From NCBI GenBank assembly GCA_035498035.1, contig DATKAN010000023.1:1-64000 (forward strand): 64,000 nt of DNA. Reading direction: 5' to 3'. The notes under the pieces are model-generated. The model was not told where the DNA came from. It saw nothing but the letters and a program-made list of their open reading frames with translations, and ran no database searches. This document shows, piece by piece, positions 50,486 to 59,989 of this stretch. Source of the stretch: Nitrospiria bacterium (GTDB taxonomy: Bacteria; Nitrospirota; Nitrospiria; JACQBZ01). The first letter of the stretch is position 1. Each line of letters opens with the position of its first letter. The translations under genes and the position numbers were made by a program.

Positions 50486-51663
50486 CGAAAGCCCGACGGG
50501 TGAGCCCTGCGGCGGGCCGGGAACGGCGGGGCCCGGGACGCCTGGTGAAGGCCGTTCTGTTGATCGCCTGGTTCGTCGTTCCCATCGAGCGATCCGGGGC
50601 GATCGAACCCGCTCAGGATGAGGTCGAGGCCGGCTACAATTACTACCACGGAGGGGGAGTGACCGTTCAGGGTCCCGCGGTCATCGTGCGGAAGGATATC
50701 TTGAACGGGGGCTCGCTGAAAGCGGGTTACAACGTGGATATCGTCAGTTCGGCCTCGATCGATGTGGTGACCCAGGCCAGTCCGTACAAAGAGACACGAA
50801 AGGAATACAGCCTGGGCACGGATATTTTACGCGGCGACACGCTGGTCGGTGTGGACTACATCAACAGCCGTGAATCGGACTATCTGTCCGACACGCTTTC
50901 GGTCGCGCTGGCACACGATCTATTCGATAAAAACACGACCTTCAGCCTGAAGGTGGCCCGCTCCTGGGACCAGGTCGGGAAAAATAACGACCCGGCCTTC
51001 GGTTGGAATAAGTTCAATCGAACGGTTTATTCGACCGGGATCACACAGTCCCTGACGCCCCTGTGGCTGATCCAGTTTAATTATGAGCTCACCGCCGACG
51101 AGGGTCTCATCAATAACCCTTATCGCAGCGCCATAACCCTGGATGGGGCGCTGGTGCCCGAAAACTACCCGGACGCACGGACCGGACAGGCCTGGGCCCT
51201 CCGGACCAGCTACGGAATTGCCTCCGCCGGCTCCGACGGGGGATACGGGGGCATCCGGGGTTCGGTTCAACTCGATTACCGCTACTATCAGGACACCTTT
51301 GATGTCCACTCCCAGACCGCCAAGATTACGCTTCAACGCTATTTCTTCTCGGACTGGCTGGGCGGAGTTTTTTATCAGTACTACTGGCAGGATGCGGCGA
51401 GTTTTTATGGAGACCGCTTGCCGCCGGGTCAGCTTTACAAGGCGCGGGACAAGGAGCTCTCCCAATACCATGATCAATGGGTCGGCTTGACGCTGAAATA
51501 TAAACTTAAACAGGCGCAATGGGGCATCATCCGTAATCCCTATGTCCAGGTCAGCAACAGCTGGATGGTATTCAACTATGACAACTTCACCGATCCGCGC
51601 ACGGGCGCGCTCTATTCACAGAGGGTCTATGTCGTCCATACGGATTTGGGTTTCAATTATTAG
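50482..51663 (+). CDS. DUF3570 outer-membrane protein
   Basis: This protein of ~393 residues begins at a GTG overlapping the DUF4266 stop. After a basic, hydrophobic leader it shows repeated beta-strands ('GYNYYHGGGVTVQGPAVIVRK', 'SLGTDILRGDTLVGVDYINS'), Tyr-rich alternating segments and a barrel-like end 'VVHTDLGFNY'. This is the DUF3570 family, predicted outer-membrane barrels encoded with DUF4266 and ApbE. It may carry or receive flavin-linked partners, but that is inference from gene order. Confidence 0.85.
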   Translation: MTKARRVSPAAGRERRGPGRLVKAVLLIAWFVVPIERSGAIEPAQDEVEAGYNYYHGGGVTVQGPAVIVRKDILNGGSLKAGYNVDIVSSASIDVVTQASPYKETRKEYSLGTDILRGDTLVGVDYINSRESDYLSDTLSVALAHDLFDKNTTFSLKVARSWDQVGKNNDPAFGWNKFNRTVYSTGITQSLTPLWLIQFNYELTADEGLINNPYRSAITLDGALVPENYPDARTGQAWALRTSYGIASAGSDGGYGGIRGSVQLDYRYYQDTFDVHSQTAKITLQRYFFSDWLGGVFYQYYWQDAASFYGDRLPPGQLYKARDKELSQYHDQWVGLTLKYKLKQAQWGIIRNPYVQVSNSWMVFNYDNFTDPRTGALYSQRVYVVHTDLGFNY

Positions 51664-52660
51664 CGTCCCTTTCCTCGGCGGTCTGCTTGTTTCCCTTCCG
51701 GCCCACGGGGAAGAGGCCCCGGAATACCTCGTGAGCGAGAATCGGGCCCTCATGGGAACCGAGGTGATCATCAAGGCGGTCGGGGACAAGCGTCCGGAGA
51801 TGGAGCGGGCCGTGCAGGACGCCTTCGATGAGATTTCCCGGCTGGAACGGATGATGAGCAACTTTATGCCGACCAGCGAGCTTTCGCACATCAATCAGCA
51901 GGCCGGGAAGGCGCCGGTCCCGGTCAGCCGGGAGCTTTTTTCGGTGATCCAGAAGTCCTTGTATTTTTCCGAACTCACGGAGGGGACCTTCGACATCTCC
52001 TTTGCCTCCGTCGGCAAACTCTGGGATTTTCGGGCCGGGATCCTGCCGTCTCCGGAGGCGATCGCCCGGCAACTCCCTTTTGTCGATTACCGGAAGATTC
52101 AAATGAACGAGAAGGACTCGAGCGTATTTCTTCCGTATCCCCAGATGGAGATCGGCCTCGGAGGGATCGGGAAGGGCTACGCGGTCGACCGGGCCATGGA
52201 CGTGCTCACGAAGCACGGGATCCATGATGCCGTCGTCATGGCGGGAGGGGATATGCTGGTCAAGGGGAAAAAGGGAAAGGATCTCTGGCGGGTCGGTCTT
52301 CGCGATCCGGACGACAAGAACAAGATCCTTGCGGTCCTGCCGCTGGAGGACAAGGCCGTCTCGACCTCGGGGGACTACGAACGGTTTTTTATCAAGGACG
52401 GCGTCCGCTATCATCACATCATCGATACAAGGACGGGATACCCTGCCCGCCTCTGCCGGAGCGTGACGCTTCTGGCGAAAGACGCGACCACCACCGACGG
52501 CCTTACCAAAGGGGTGTTTATCCTCGGTCCCGAGCGGGGGATGGCCCTGGTCGAGCGGATCGGCGGCGTGGACGCGATCATCATCGACGTCCAGGGGAAG
52601 ATGCATCTTTCATCCGGGTTGACCTCGTTGAAGTCGGAAGGAGCGAAGAGCGGAAAATGA
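51629..52660 (+). CDS. apbE: FAD:protein FMN transferase (ApbE)
   Basis: ApbE attaches FMN to a Thr/Ser of exported proteins. The 343-residue protein overlaps the DUF3570 gene by 35 bases and has an N-terminal signal sequence. Motifs are 'ALMGTEVIIKA', 'FDEISRLERMMSNFMPTSE', 'GGIGKGYAVDRAMD', 'SGDYERFF', 'HHIIDTRTGYPA' and 'TTDGLTKGVFILG', the last carrying the metal-binding residues. It is probably active. No clear flavinylation target motif (such as DGxTGAT) was found among the neighbours, so its substrate is an open question. Confidence 0.93.
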   Translation: MSSIRIWVSIISVPFLGGLLVSLPAHGEEAPEYLVSENRALMGTEVIIKAVGDKRPEMERAVQDAFDEISRLERMMSNFMPTSELSHINQQAGKAPVPVSRELFSVIQKSLYFSELTEGTFDISFASVGKLWDFRAGILPSPEAIARQLPFVDYRKIQMNEKDSSVFLPYPQMEIGLGGIGKGYAVDRAMDVLTKHGIHDAVVMAGGDMLVKGKKGKDLWRVGLRDPDDKNKILAVLPLEDKAVSTSGDYERFFIKDGVRYHHIIDTRTGYPARLCRSVTLLAKDATTTDGLTKGVFILGPERGMALVERIGGVDAIIIDVQGKMHLSSGLTSLKSEGAKSGK

Positions 52661-53205
52661 AAATGCCTAGCCCAATCGTCGTCCTTTTTCTTCTCGTTTT
52701 ATTGCTCCTTCCGCCCCGTCTTTCCAGGGCCCAGGAGGCGGGCGCGCCTCCCCAGGAGATGGAGAACCTCGACGGCCAGGTTCAGGATCTTAAGCAAAAG
52801 ATCCTGGATCTGAACACGCTTCTCTTCCGGCTTCAGGAAGACCTGCTCTTTCCGGAGGACTCCTCCGTTGCGGTATTCTTTGCGATGGAGGGGGGGAATT
52901 ACTTCGCGCTCGATTCGGTCAAACTCAACCTGGACGATAAGCTGGTCTCAAGCTATCTGTACACCGACCGGGAGGTCGGCGCGCTAAAAAAAGGGGGCAT
53001 TCAACGCCTCTACATGGGAAACGTGAAGTCCGGCGACCACGAATTGGTGGCGATCTTCACGGGAAAGGGGCCGCAGGAAAAGGATTACAAACGGGCCGAG
53101 ACGGTTCGTTTCAACAAGGGGGACGGGGCCGCCTTTATTAAAATCATCATACGGGACAGTCCGGAAAAAGAGCAACCCGAGTTCGCCTATGAAACGTGGA
53201 ATTAA
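52657..53205 (+). CDS. Exported coiled-coil protein of a Glt-like cluster
   Basis: This is a 182-residue protein with a signal peptide (LSRAQ). A coiled coil follows at about 35-62 ('ENLDGQVQDLKQKILDLN'), then a beta-rich domain with 'SVAVFFAMEGGNYFALDSVKL', 'SYLYTDREVGALKKGGIQ' and 'HELVAIFTGKGP'. The same small protein recurs ahead of TPR/AgmX genes in delta-proteobacterial clusters. It overlaps its neighbours at both ends. Function is unknown. Confidence 0.75.
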   Translation: MKMPSPIVVLFLLVLLLLPPRLSRAQEAGAPPQEMENLDGQVQDLKQKILDLNTLLFRLQEDLLFPEDSSVAVFFAMEGGNYFALDSVKLNLDDKLVSSYLYTDREVGALKKGGIQRLYMGNVKSGDHELVAIFTGKGPQEKDYKRAETVRFNKGDGAAFIKIIIRDSPEKEQPEFAYETWN

Positions 53206-55054
53206 AACAGCGCTGTTTTTCCCGATCATAATGATTCTCGGTTTCAATGTCTCCCCGGTTCGGGCGGAAGGGCCCTCGGTCAATTTTGAAAAAAGGGCGG
53301 AGGTCCTGCAACAGGAGGCCTACTATCATTTCTTCCTGGGAGACTATCTCACCTCGGCCACCCGGTTGAAGTTGGTCGAGGAAACGGCCGGAAACAGCGA
53401 GAAGATTTTAAACGACACCCGTCTGCTGCTGGGGGGTCTTTACATCGCCTGGGGGATGTATCGTCCCGCGTCCCTCCTTTTCGACCGATGGGTCGGACAA
53501 TTCCCGACGGGGAGCAGCCGGAGCCAGCTCCTCCTCCTGATCGAGCGGCTTCAATATCGCCGCGCACTCTATCAGTCGGCGATCGACACCTTCGGATTGT
53601 TATCCCCGGTCGAAGGTTTTGAATCGACGGATCAGGCGCGTTACCTGGCCGGGATGAGTCATTACATCCGGGGCGATTTTCAGGAAGGGATCCGCGTCCT
53701 GGAAGCGATTCCTCCCTACAGCGGATACTCCCCCTTCGCCCGTCTGGCCGTCGCCCAGTCCTACGCCGGGCTGGAAGATTTCGAAAAATCGATCGCCCTT
53801 CTGAAAAGTCTGGGGGAACTCCCTCCCCGCGGGGACCCGGCGCTCCAGGCCTTTACCGAGAAGAGCCGTCTGATCCTGGGCTTTCTCCTGATGGAGCGGG
53901 GACGGTTTCAAGAGGCCCGGACGGCCTTCGCTTCCATTCCGAAATCCAGCCCGTTTTATCCCGATGTCCTTTTCGGAGAGGGGTGGGCGGATTTCAATGC
54001 GGGACGTTACTCGGAAGCCCTCCCGCCTTTTCAGGAACTGTTCCAAACCTTTCCGGATCATGCCTACGCCCTGGAGGGACTGATTCCCATCGGAGGGAGT
54101 TATCAGAAACTGGGGGCCTTCGCGAAGTCCCTTCAAAGCTACGGGGAGGCCCTCGACATTTACGGCCGGAAGGAGAAAGAAATCGGCGAGCTTCGAGGCT
54201 TGATACAGGACCGGGATCGACTCGCCGCATGGCTCGCCCCACCGGAGCATCCTCAAGAAGACCGCTTGATTCCTTTTCTGGATGACGACCTGCTTCGGTT
54301 TCGGATCGGCCAGTATCGGGAGGTCTCCTCTCTGGTGGCCTATCTCGACCGGAAGGTGGCGGACATGGGAGTCTTTCAGATCATGGTCGATCACCGGGAA
54401 GAGGTCTTCCAGGGACACCTTCCCACTCTCCGACGGTTTCTGGACGACGATCCGGTCAAGGCGCTTCAAGAAAAGGGACGGCTCCTCCGGGCCCGGCTCG
54501 AACGGGCGATCCATCAGGAAGATGTGGAGGCCCTGGCCACCCGCCGGGAAAGGGAAGAATTCGACCAATTGACCGGGGCGCAAGCGGAGGGAAGGGAACT
54601 GCAGAGGGCGATCGGGAAGGCGAGAGGCGCCTCGCGGGATTTGGAGGCGTTGAAAAAAGATTTGGAGGCGGCCAACCGCCGGCTGGCTCTGGCTCGGGGG
54701 GAACTCCTCTGGAGGGTGATCACCGAGGCGCCCGGTAGAATCGACGACCTTCGGAGAAGCGCGGGAAAGCTCGAGGAAGGCCTGGAAACGCTGTCCGAAC
54801 GGCGGGCCCGGTTGACGGCCTCGATCCCGTCCATGGAGGGGAATATCGAACGGTTTCGCCAGAGAATTCATGCGGCCCATCAAGCCCTCCTGGAGAAGGA
54901 AGATACGGCCCTTGATCTTCAAAGGAGACTGCTTCCCCCTTTGCAGGCCCTCTTGTTGCAGGCCCTCGACAAAAAGCGGGGTCGGATCGAGCAACTGGCG
55001 GCCGTGGCGAAGCTGAACCAGATCCAGATCATGGATCTAAAGAGTCGGCCATGA
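53189..55054 (+). CDS. Exported TPR-repeat protein
   Basis: The 621-residue protein has a signal peptide (PVRAEG), then about ten helical TPR/Sel1-like repeats (to ~400; e.g. 'DQARYLAGMSHYIRGDFQEG', 'LFGEGWADFNAGRYSEALPP'). A long coiled-coil region follows to the C-terminus ('RAIGKARGASRDLEALKKDL', 'LQRRLLPPLQALLLQALDKK'). It overlaps the upstream gene by 17 bases and the following one by four. Comparable proteins scaffold the periplasmic part of Glt-type complexes. This is a similarity of architecture, not a proven orthology. Confidence 0.8.
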   Translation: MKRGIKTALFFPIIMILGFNVSPVRAEGPSVNFEKRAEVLQQEAYYHFFLGDYLTSATRLKLVEETAGNSEKILNDTRLLLGGLYIAWGMYRPASLLFDRWVGQFPTGSSRSQLLLLIERLQYRRALYQSAIDTFGLLSPVEGFESTDQARYLAGMSHYIRGDFQEGIRVLEAIPPYSGYSPFARLAVAQSYAGLEDFEKSIALLKSLGELPPRGDPALQAFTEKSRLILGFLLMERGRFQEARTAFASIPKSSPFYPDVLFGEGWADFNAGRYSEALPPFQELFQTFPDHAYALEGLIPIGGSYQKLGAFAKSLQSYGEALDIYGRKEKEIGELRGLIQDRDRLAAWLAPPEHPQEDRLIPFLDDDLLRFRIGQYREVSSLVAYLDRKVADMGVFQIMVDHREEVFQGHLPTLRRFLDDDPVKALQEKGRLLRARLERAIHQEDVEALATRREREEFDQLTGAQAEGRELQRAIGKARGASRDLEALKKDLEAANRRLALARGELLWRVITEAPGRIDDLRRSAGKLEEGLETLSERRARLTASIPSMEGNIERFRQRIHAAHQALLEKEDTALDLQRRLLPPLQALLLQALDKKRGRIEQLAAVAKLNQIQIMDLKSRP

Positions 55055-57858
55055 GGATCATCGCGATCGGATCCTGCCTTTTCCTGCTCGTCGGGTGCAG
55101 TCTCGGCAAAGACACGCGACGGGCCGAAGGACAGGCCTCATTGACCGTCCAGGAAATCGAGACGCTTCGGCAAGAGCCGGTGAACGCCCGGGAAGGATCG
55201 GTGGTGAAAGAGTACGAGGATTTCCTGAACCGCTACCATCCGGTCGATCCCGCCTTGAAAACACAGGCCCTGAAGCGCTTGGGCGACCTTTATCTTGATG
55301 GCGCGAATCGGCGCTTCCTCAAGGCGATGGAGGCTTATGAGGCCCACCCCGACGGACCGCCGCCTTTGGTCGACGATACGAGGGCGATCGAGACCTATGA
55401 AGAACTGCTTCGTTTCAGTCCGGATTACCGAGAGAACGATCAGGTCCTCTATGCGCTCGCTCGCGCCTACGCCGAAATGGGAGACCGGGAGAAGGCCGTG
55501 GCGGCCATCGAGCGACTCCGGAAGGATTATCCGGGGAGCCGCTACCGGCAGGAGGCCTCTTTCCGCTTGGGCGAGTATTATTTTGATCAGCGCCGATATG
55601 GGGAAGCCGCGGCGGCCTATGAACAATCCCTGACCTTCAAGGACCCTTTTTTCGTCGACAAGGCGCAGTACAAACTCGGGTGGACGTATTTCAACATGAA
55701 AGAATACGAAAAAGCGATCGATCACTTCCTTCGGCTCGTGAATCAGAAGGTGACCTCGGAAGCCGATCTCTCCGCCGAGAAGGGTTCTTTGGTCTGGGAG
55801 GCCCTGACCTATGTGGCGACCTCGTTTCGGATGCTCGGGGGGGCCGTTCCGCTCTCGACGTATTTTCGCGGCAACGGGGCGCCCCTCTACGAAAAAGAAC
55901 TCTACACGATGATCGGAAATCAGTATATGTCCGATGGGGATTTCTCCTCGGCCGCCGGGACCTACCGGATGTTTATCCGGGAACATCCGCTCCATCCCAT
56001 GGCCCCGATCTTCCTGTCCTACATCCTCGAAATCGACGAGAAACAAAAGGACCCGGAGGCCGCCGAGCAGGCGCGGATTCAATTGGTGACGGACTACGCC
56101 TCCAGAAGCCCCTGGTACCGGGCCAATGACGAAGCGGCCCGCGCCCGCTCTCGTCCTCTCGTGAAAGCCGCGCTTTATCGCCTGGCCCTCTCGGCCCATT
56201 CCCGCGCCCAGGCCGTGAAGGACGACGAGGACTACCGGAAGGCCGCGGGCTGGTATAGACAATTTCTGACCGAGTTTCCACAAGAGAAAGAAGCGCCGGA
56301 TGTCCATCTGTTTCTGGCCGAGACACTTTTTACCTTGCAAGAGTTCTCCCAAGCCGGAGCGGAATATGTGGCCGCCGCCTACGGTGACCCGAAAAACGGC
56401 GTCAATGAGAAGGCCGCCTATGACGCGGTCGTGGCGTATGAAAAAATGAAGAGCCGGGCGGGAGACGATCGGGTGATCGATCTTTCCAAGCGCTTTGCCG
56501 CCGCTTTTCCTCGGGATCCGAAAGCCCCCGCCTTGTTGTTAAAAGCGGGTGAGATTCTCTATGAGGAAGGTCGCTACGACGAGACGCTCGGTGTCCTGAA
56601 GGACTTTCCGGCCCGTTTTCCAGGAAACGAGGGAGCGACGACCGCGCTCAAACTTGTGGCGCACAGCTATACGAGGGAGGGGCGTTTCGAGGAGGCCCGA
56701 CAGGGCTACCGTCAGACCCTGGCCTCCCTTCCCCCGTCGGATTTGAAGGGGCGTCGGGAGATCGCCGATCTGTTGGCCGCGTCCGTTTATAAACAAGGGG
56801 AAGACCGAAAGCGGAAAAACCGGTCGGAGGAGGCGGCCCGCCTCTTTGAAGACGTGGCCGACGAGGCCCCGCAGAGCGACCTGGCCCCGCGGGCCCTTTT
56901 CGAGGCCGCGGAGATCCGCGAGGGGATGAAGCAGCCCGAAAAGGCGATCGCCATTTATCGGAGGCTGGTCCTTCTCTCTCCGGATTCGACGCTTTCGGGC
57001 CAGGCGCTCGTCCAGGTCGGTTTATTGTATGAAAATGAGGAAAAATGGATCCAATCCGCGGACGCCTATGTCTCCGCCGCGGAGCGGATTCGGGACGAGA
57101 GTCTTGTCCCCCATCTTCTCTTCACGGCCGGTCTTTATTACGAGAAGGGCGCGCAGTGGGAGAGGTGCTACGAGTCCTTCTCGCGCTTCAGCGAGCGTTT
57201 TCCCCAAAACCCGGATGCGGCTGAAGCCTTGTTCAAGATGGCCCATGCCCGGCAGAATCAGAAAAAAAATCGGGAGTCGCTGAAACTCTTTGAAAAGGTC
57301 GAACAACAATACCCCGCGACCCCGTTTGCGGCCGAGGCCCTCTTTCAGATCGGGGAGGAGGCCTTCAGGAATTTTAAGACCATCCGCTTGGAGAAGCCTT
57401 TGAACAAAACCCTGAAAAAGAAGGCCAAGGCCATGGAAAAGGCGGTCGACCTTTACAGAAAGGCCATCGAAACCCGGTATGCCGATGTGGTCACGGCCTC
57501 TTCTTACCGTTTGGGAGAGATTTTTGAGAATTTTAAATCATCCCTGCTGGAAGCGGAACTCCCTCGTAACCTGAATAAGGAAGAGCAGGAAGAATACCGT
57601 TTCCAACTCGAGGAGAAGGCCTTTCCCTTTGAGCAAAAGGCGGTTGAAGCCTATTTCAGCAACGTGCGAAGGATCCAAGACCAGAACAGCCCTTATAACG
57701 ATTGGATCAAAAAAAGTTACGAGCGTCTGGCCGAGCTGAGGCCCGCCCTGTATCGCAGACCGGAAAGGACGGAGCGGGTTGTCACCGATATCGGTCAAGG
57801 TCATTTATCGACCCAAGCGACGCAAGACCCCCCGGCAAAAATGGTGCAGGCGCGATGA
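55051..57858 (+). CDS. Large TPR lipoprotein (GltE/AglT-like)
   Basis: This is a 935-residue lipoprotein (LLVGCSLGKD, Cys16) made almost wholly of TPR units: 'QVLYALARAYAEMGDREKAVA', 'FRLGEYYFDQRRYGEAAAAYE', 'AQYKLGWTYFNMKEYEKAID', 'ALFKMAHARQNQKKNRESLKLFE'. In size, lipidation and position it corresponds to the adventurous-gliding lipoprotein GltE of Myxococcus. It would be anchored to the outer membrane facing the periplasm. Coupled by ATGA overlaps on both sides. Confidence 0.82.
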   Translation: MRIIAIGSCLFLLVGCSLGKDTRRAEGQASLTVQEIETLRQEPVNAREGSVVKEYEDFLNRYHPVDPALKTQALKRLGDLYLDGANRRFLKAMEAYEAHPDGPPPLVDDTRAIETYEELLRFSPDYRENDQVLYALARAYAEMGDREKAVAAIERLRKDYPGSRYRQEASFRLGEYYFDQRRYGEAAAAYEQSLTFKDPFFVDKAQYKLGWTYFNMKEYEKAIDHFLRLVNQKVTSEADLSAEKGSLVWEALTYVATSFRMLGGAVPLSTYFRGNGAPLYEKELYTMIGNQYMSDGDFSSAAGTYRMFIREHPLHPMAPIFLSYILEIDEKQKDPEAAEQARIQLVTDYASRSPWYRANDEAARARSRPLVKAALYRLALSAHSRAQAVKDDEDYRKAAGWYRQFLTEFPQEKEAPDVHLFLAETLFTLQEFSQAGAEYVAAAYGDPKNGVNEKAAYDAVVAYEKMKSRAGDDRVIDLSKRFAAAFPRDPKAPALLLKAGEILYEEGRYDETLGVLKDFPARFPGNEGATTALKLVAHSYTREGRFEEARQGYRQTLASLPPSDLKGRREIADLLAASVYKQGEDRKRKNRSEEAARLFEDVADEAPQSDLAPRALFEAAEIREGMKQPEKAIAIYRRLVLLSPDSTLSGQALVQVGLLYENEEKWIQSADAYVSAAERIRDESLVPHLLFTAGLYYEKGAQWERCYESFSRFSERFPQNPDAAEALFKMAHARQNQKKNRESLKLFEKVEQQYPATPFAAEALFQIGEEAFRNFKTIRLEKPLNKTLKKKAKAMEKAVDLYRKAIETRYADVVTASSYRLGEIFENFKSSLLEAELPRNLNKEEQEEYRFQLEEKAFPFEQKAVEAYFSNVRRIQDQNSPYNDWIKKSYERLAELRPALYRRPERTERVVTDIGQGHLSTQATQDPPAKMVQAR

Positions 57859-58499
57859 TGAAACGCGTGGATTGGATGACCGGGATTCTATTCCTTGTGC
57901 TTGGGATGACGTCGGCCGGGTGTATCCGGACCTCCCCGGTATCCCCCGTCCCGGCCGTTTCATCGCAACCCGTTCCGGAATTCCGGAACGATTTGTCGCG
58001 TCCTCCGGAACCGGACGGGTCCCTGCTCCAGTTCAAGCAGGGGGTGCGGTTCCTCGAGAACGGGAAGAACGAGGAGGCGCGACTTTTGTTTGAAAGACTT
58101 CGGGACAGCTATCCAAAGACGGGAATTCTTTATGTGAACCTGGGGGTGACCTACAAGCGACTCGGACTCCTCTCGGAGGCGATCGCCTCTTATCAACGGG
58201 CCCTTGAGATCGATCGAAGCGACGCGGAGGTTTATTACAATTTGGCCATTGCCCTGCGTGAGGAGGGGGAGTTTCGAAAGGCCGAGGCGGCCTACAAAAC
58301 CGCCCTGATTATTTCTCCGGATTTTACGGATGCCCATTACAATCTGGCCGTCCTTTACGACCTCTACCTCAACGACCCGGGCGAGGCCATCCGCCATTAT
58401 CAACGGTTTTTGGAGCTGGGGGGAGGGGATTCGAAAGAAATCCAGATCTGGATCTCGGCCCTTCAGAAAAGGATCGACGAGTCAAGGAGGGCCCCATGA
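57855..58499 (+). CDS. Small TPR lipoprotein
   Basis: This is a 214-residue lipoprotein (TSAGC, Cys23) with four TPR units: 'QFKQGVRFLENGKNEEARLLF', 'LYVNLGVTYKRLGLLSEAIASYQ', 'YYNLAIALREEGEFRKAEAAYK' and 'DAHYNLAVLYDLYLNDPGEAI'. It resembles a PilF/NlpI-type adaptor. Overlap with the genes on both sides keeps it in the same operon. Its role is presumably protein-protein docking in the envelope complex. Confidence 0.8.
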   Translation: MMKRVDWMTGILFLVLGMTSAGCIRTSPVSPVPAVSSQPVPEFRNDLSRPPEPDGSLLQFKQGVRFLENGKNEEARLLFERLRDSYPKTGILYVNLGVTYKRLGLLSEAIASYQRALEIDRSDAEVYYNLAIALREEGEFRKAEAAYKTALIISPDFTDAHYNLAVLYDLYLNDPGEAIRHYQRFLELGGGDSKEIQIWISALQKRIDESRRAP

Positions 58500-58852
58500 A
58501 GCCCTTCCTGATAGGGGCGATCGGATTCCTTATCGGAATTATTCTGTCCGGGGGGACGGGGCTTTCGGCCGACCTCCCCTCCAAGGAGGGCCCGGGGGCC
58601 GAAAAAAGGACCCAGGAACAACCCCAACGGGAAGGATCAACAAACACCGAACGGTTGTTGATGGAGGGGACCGAGATCCAGGGGACGCTTGAGAAACCCC
58701 ATGTGGTCTATGTTATCCCTTGGAAAGTACTTCCCCCTGCGACAGAAGAAGGGGTGCCTCTTCGGAGGAGCTTTACGAACGAAATCCTCGAACCAGTGGA
58801 TCGGGACCAGTTTGAGCATCGGTGGGGCAGCCGCTCCCGCCGACTCCAATGA
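58496..58852 (+). CDS. Small exported protein of the Glt-like cluster
   Basis: This is a 118-residue protein with an N-terminal hydrophobic segment (about 5-24) that could be a signal or anchor. It is followed by a Gly/Pro/charged low-complexity stretch and a compact end 'GTLEKPHVVYVIPWKVLPP'. The segment 'EIQGTLEKPHVVYVIPW' recurs in small proteins beside AgmX genes. No catalytic motif is visible. Its stop overlaps the next start. Confidence 0.7.
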   Translation: MKPFLIGAIGFLIGIILSGGTGLSADLPSKEGPGAEKRTQEQPQREGSTNTERLLMEGTEIQGTLEKPHVVYVIPWKVLPPATEEGVPLRRSFTNEILEPVDRDQFEHRWGSRSRRLQ

Positions 58853-59823
58853 GGACGCATCAACCTATGTCTTATTATCAAGACCAGAATGAGGCGCGTT
58901 TCAGAAAAATCCTTTTGCGTTGCATCGCCTTTTATTTTTCTTTCGCGGCGGCCATGACGCTCCTCCCCATCCCTCATTTAGAAAAGCCTGATTATAAGAA
59001 CCTTCCAAATCGGGTGGCCAAGCTGATTCTGAAGAATCCGGCCCCGATACCGCCCCCGATCGTCCCGGAGGCGGCCAAACCGAATAAAGAACCGGCGAAA
59101 CCCAAATCGGGGAACACCCCGCCTGAAAATTCAAAGAAGCCCGCTCCGAAGAAACGGGAAATTGTAATGAGAAGCGGTCTACTGGGTTCTTTGAATGATG
59201 GGGCTGCCGGGAGGCAATTGAGCGCGATGATCGGAGATAAGAAATTGGACCAAGCGCTCTCGTCCGTTGATCTCATCACCTCCCCCGCGTCACAAAGGGG
59301 TCGGCCTTCCATCAAGAATGCTTTGCCCGCGAAAACGAAGCTCGCGGATCAGAAGATCGCCGGTATCGGCCGGCTCCGGAAAGGGGAGCAGGTCACGCTT
59401 GAAAAAGGGGACGAGGTTGAGCTGGCCCCGTTCCAAGGGAGTTCCCCGGGGGACGGATCGGGCCATCGTGGAGAAAGGCTCGGGAACGGGATAAGCGTCC
59501 GTTTCAAGGGCGGCGGCTCCGGATCCGGAAATGCCTCCATTAACTACGACGCCATTTCGCGAGTTGTCGAGCAGTATAAGGGCGGCCTCATTTATCTCTA
59601 TAACAAAGAGCTCCAGAGTAATCCCACACTGAAGGGAACGATCACGGTCGAATTTTCAATCGACGGAAGCGGAAGAGTCGTTGAGGCCCGTGTTGTAAGC
59701 AGCACGATGGATTATGCGCCGCTGGAAAAAGCTCTGGCCGGCCGGATCAAGATGTGGAAGTTCCCCCACCTCTATGACGGTATTGTTGTTGTGACCTATC
59801 CCTTCGTTTTCTTTCCGGTGTAA
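58849..59823 (+). CDS. AgmX/PglI C-terminal-domain protein (TonB-like)
   Basis: This is a 324-residue protein with one inner-membrane segment near the N-terminus ('ILLRCIAFYFSFAAAMTLLP'). A Pro/Lys-rich periplasmic linker follows, with a ~100-residue C-terminal domain: 'AISRVVEQYKGGLIYLYNKEL', 'LKGTITVEFSIDGSGRVVEA' and 'IKMWKFPHLYDGIVVVTYPFVF'. This is the AgmX/PglI C-terminal domain, a TonB-like module that couples an inner-membrane motor to outer-membrane partners. No ExbB/TolQ or ExbD/TolR gene is nearby. ATG 58849 overlaps the upstream stop; ATG 58867 is an alternative. Confidence 0.88.
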   Translation: MRTHQPMSYYQDQNEARFRKILLRCIAFYFSFAAAMTLLPIPHLEKPDYKNLPNRVAKLILKNPAPIPPPIVPEAAKPNKEPAKPKSGNTPPENSKKPAPKKREIVMRSGLLGSLNDGAAGRQLSAMIGDKKLDQALSSVDLITSPASQRGRPSIKNALPAKTKLADQKIAGIGRLRKGEQVTLEKGDEVELAPFQGSSPGDGSGHRGERLGNGISVRFKGGGSGSGNASINYDAISRVVEQYKGGLIYLYNKELQSNPTLKGTITVEFSIDGSGRVVEARVVSSTMDYAPLEKALAGRIKMWKFPHLYDGIVVVTYPFVFFPV

Positions 59824-59955
59824 AAAGTCTTGGTTCTTCGCCCCATTGAGGGGGTCCAGTACCGCACGTTTTTTTCTGAAAAATTGGGTGTCTGAAAGGA
59901 GTTTTCCGGAGGGAAAAATATATTTAATGTTATTTGTTTCCAACAAGTTAAGTTC

Positions 59956-59983
59956 TTGACAATCTATAATTCCATGATAATTT
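59956..59983 (+). promoter_or_regulatory. Predicted promoter of a candidate small RNA
   Basis: TTGACA (59956-59961) is followed 16 bases later by TAATTT (59978-59983). The surrounding DNA is AT-rich. The predicted start (~59990) coincides with the beginning of a perfect 8-bp hairpin. Confidence 0.55.
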
Positions 59984-59989
59984 TAAGAT

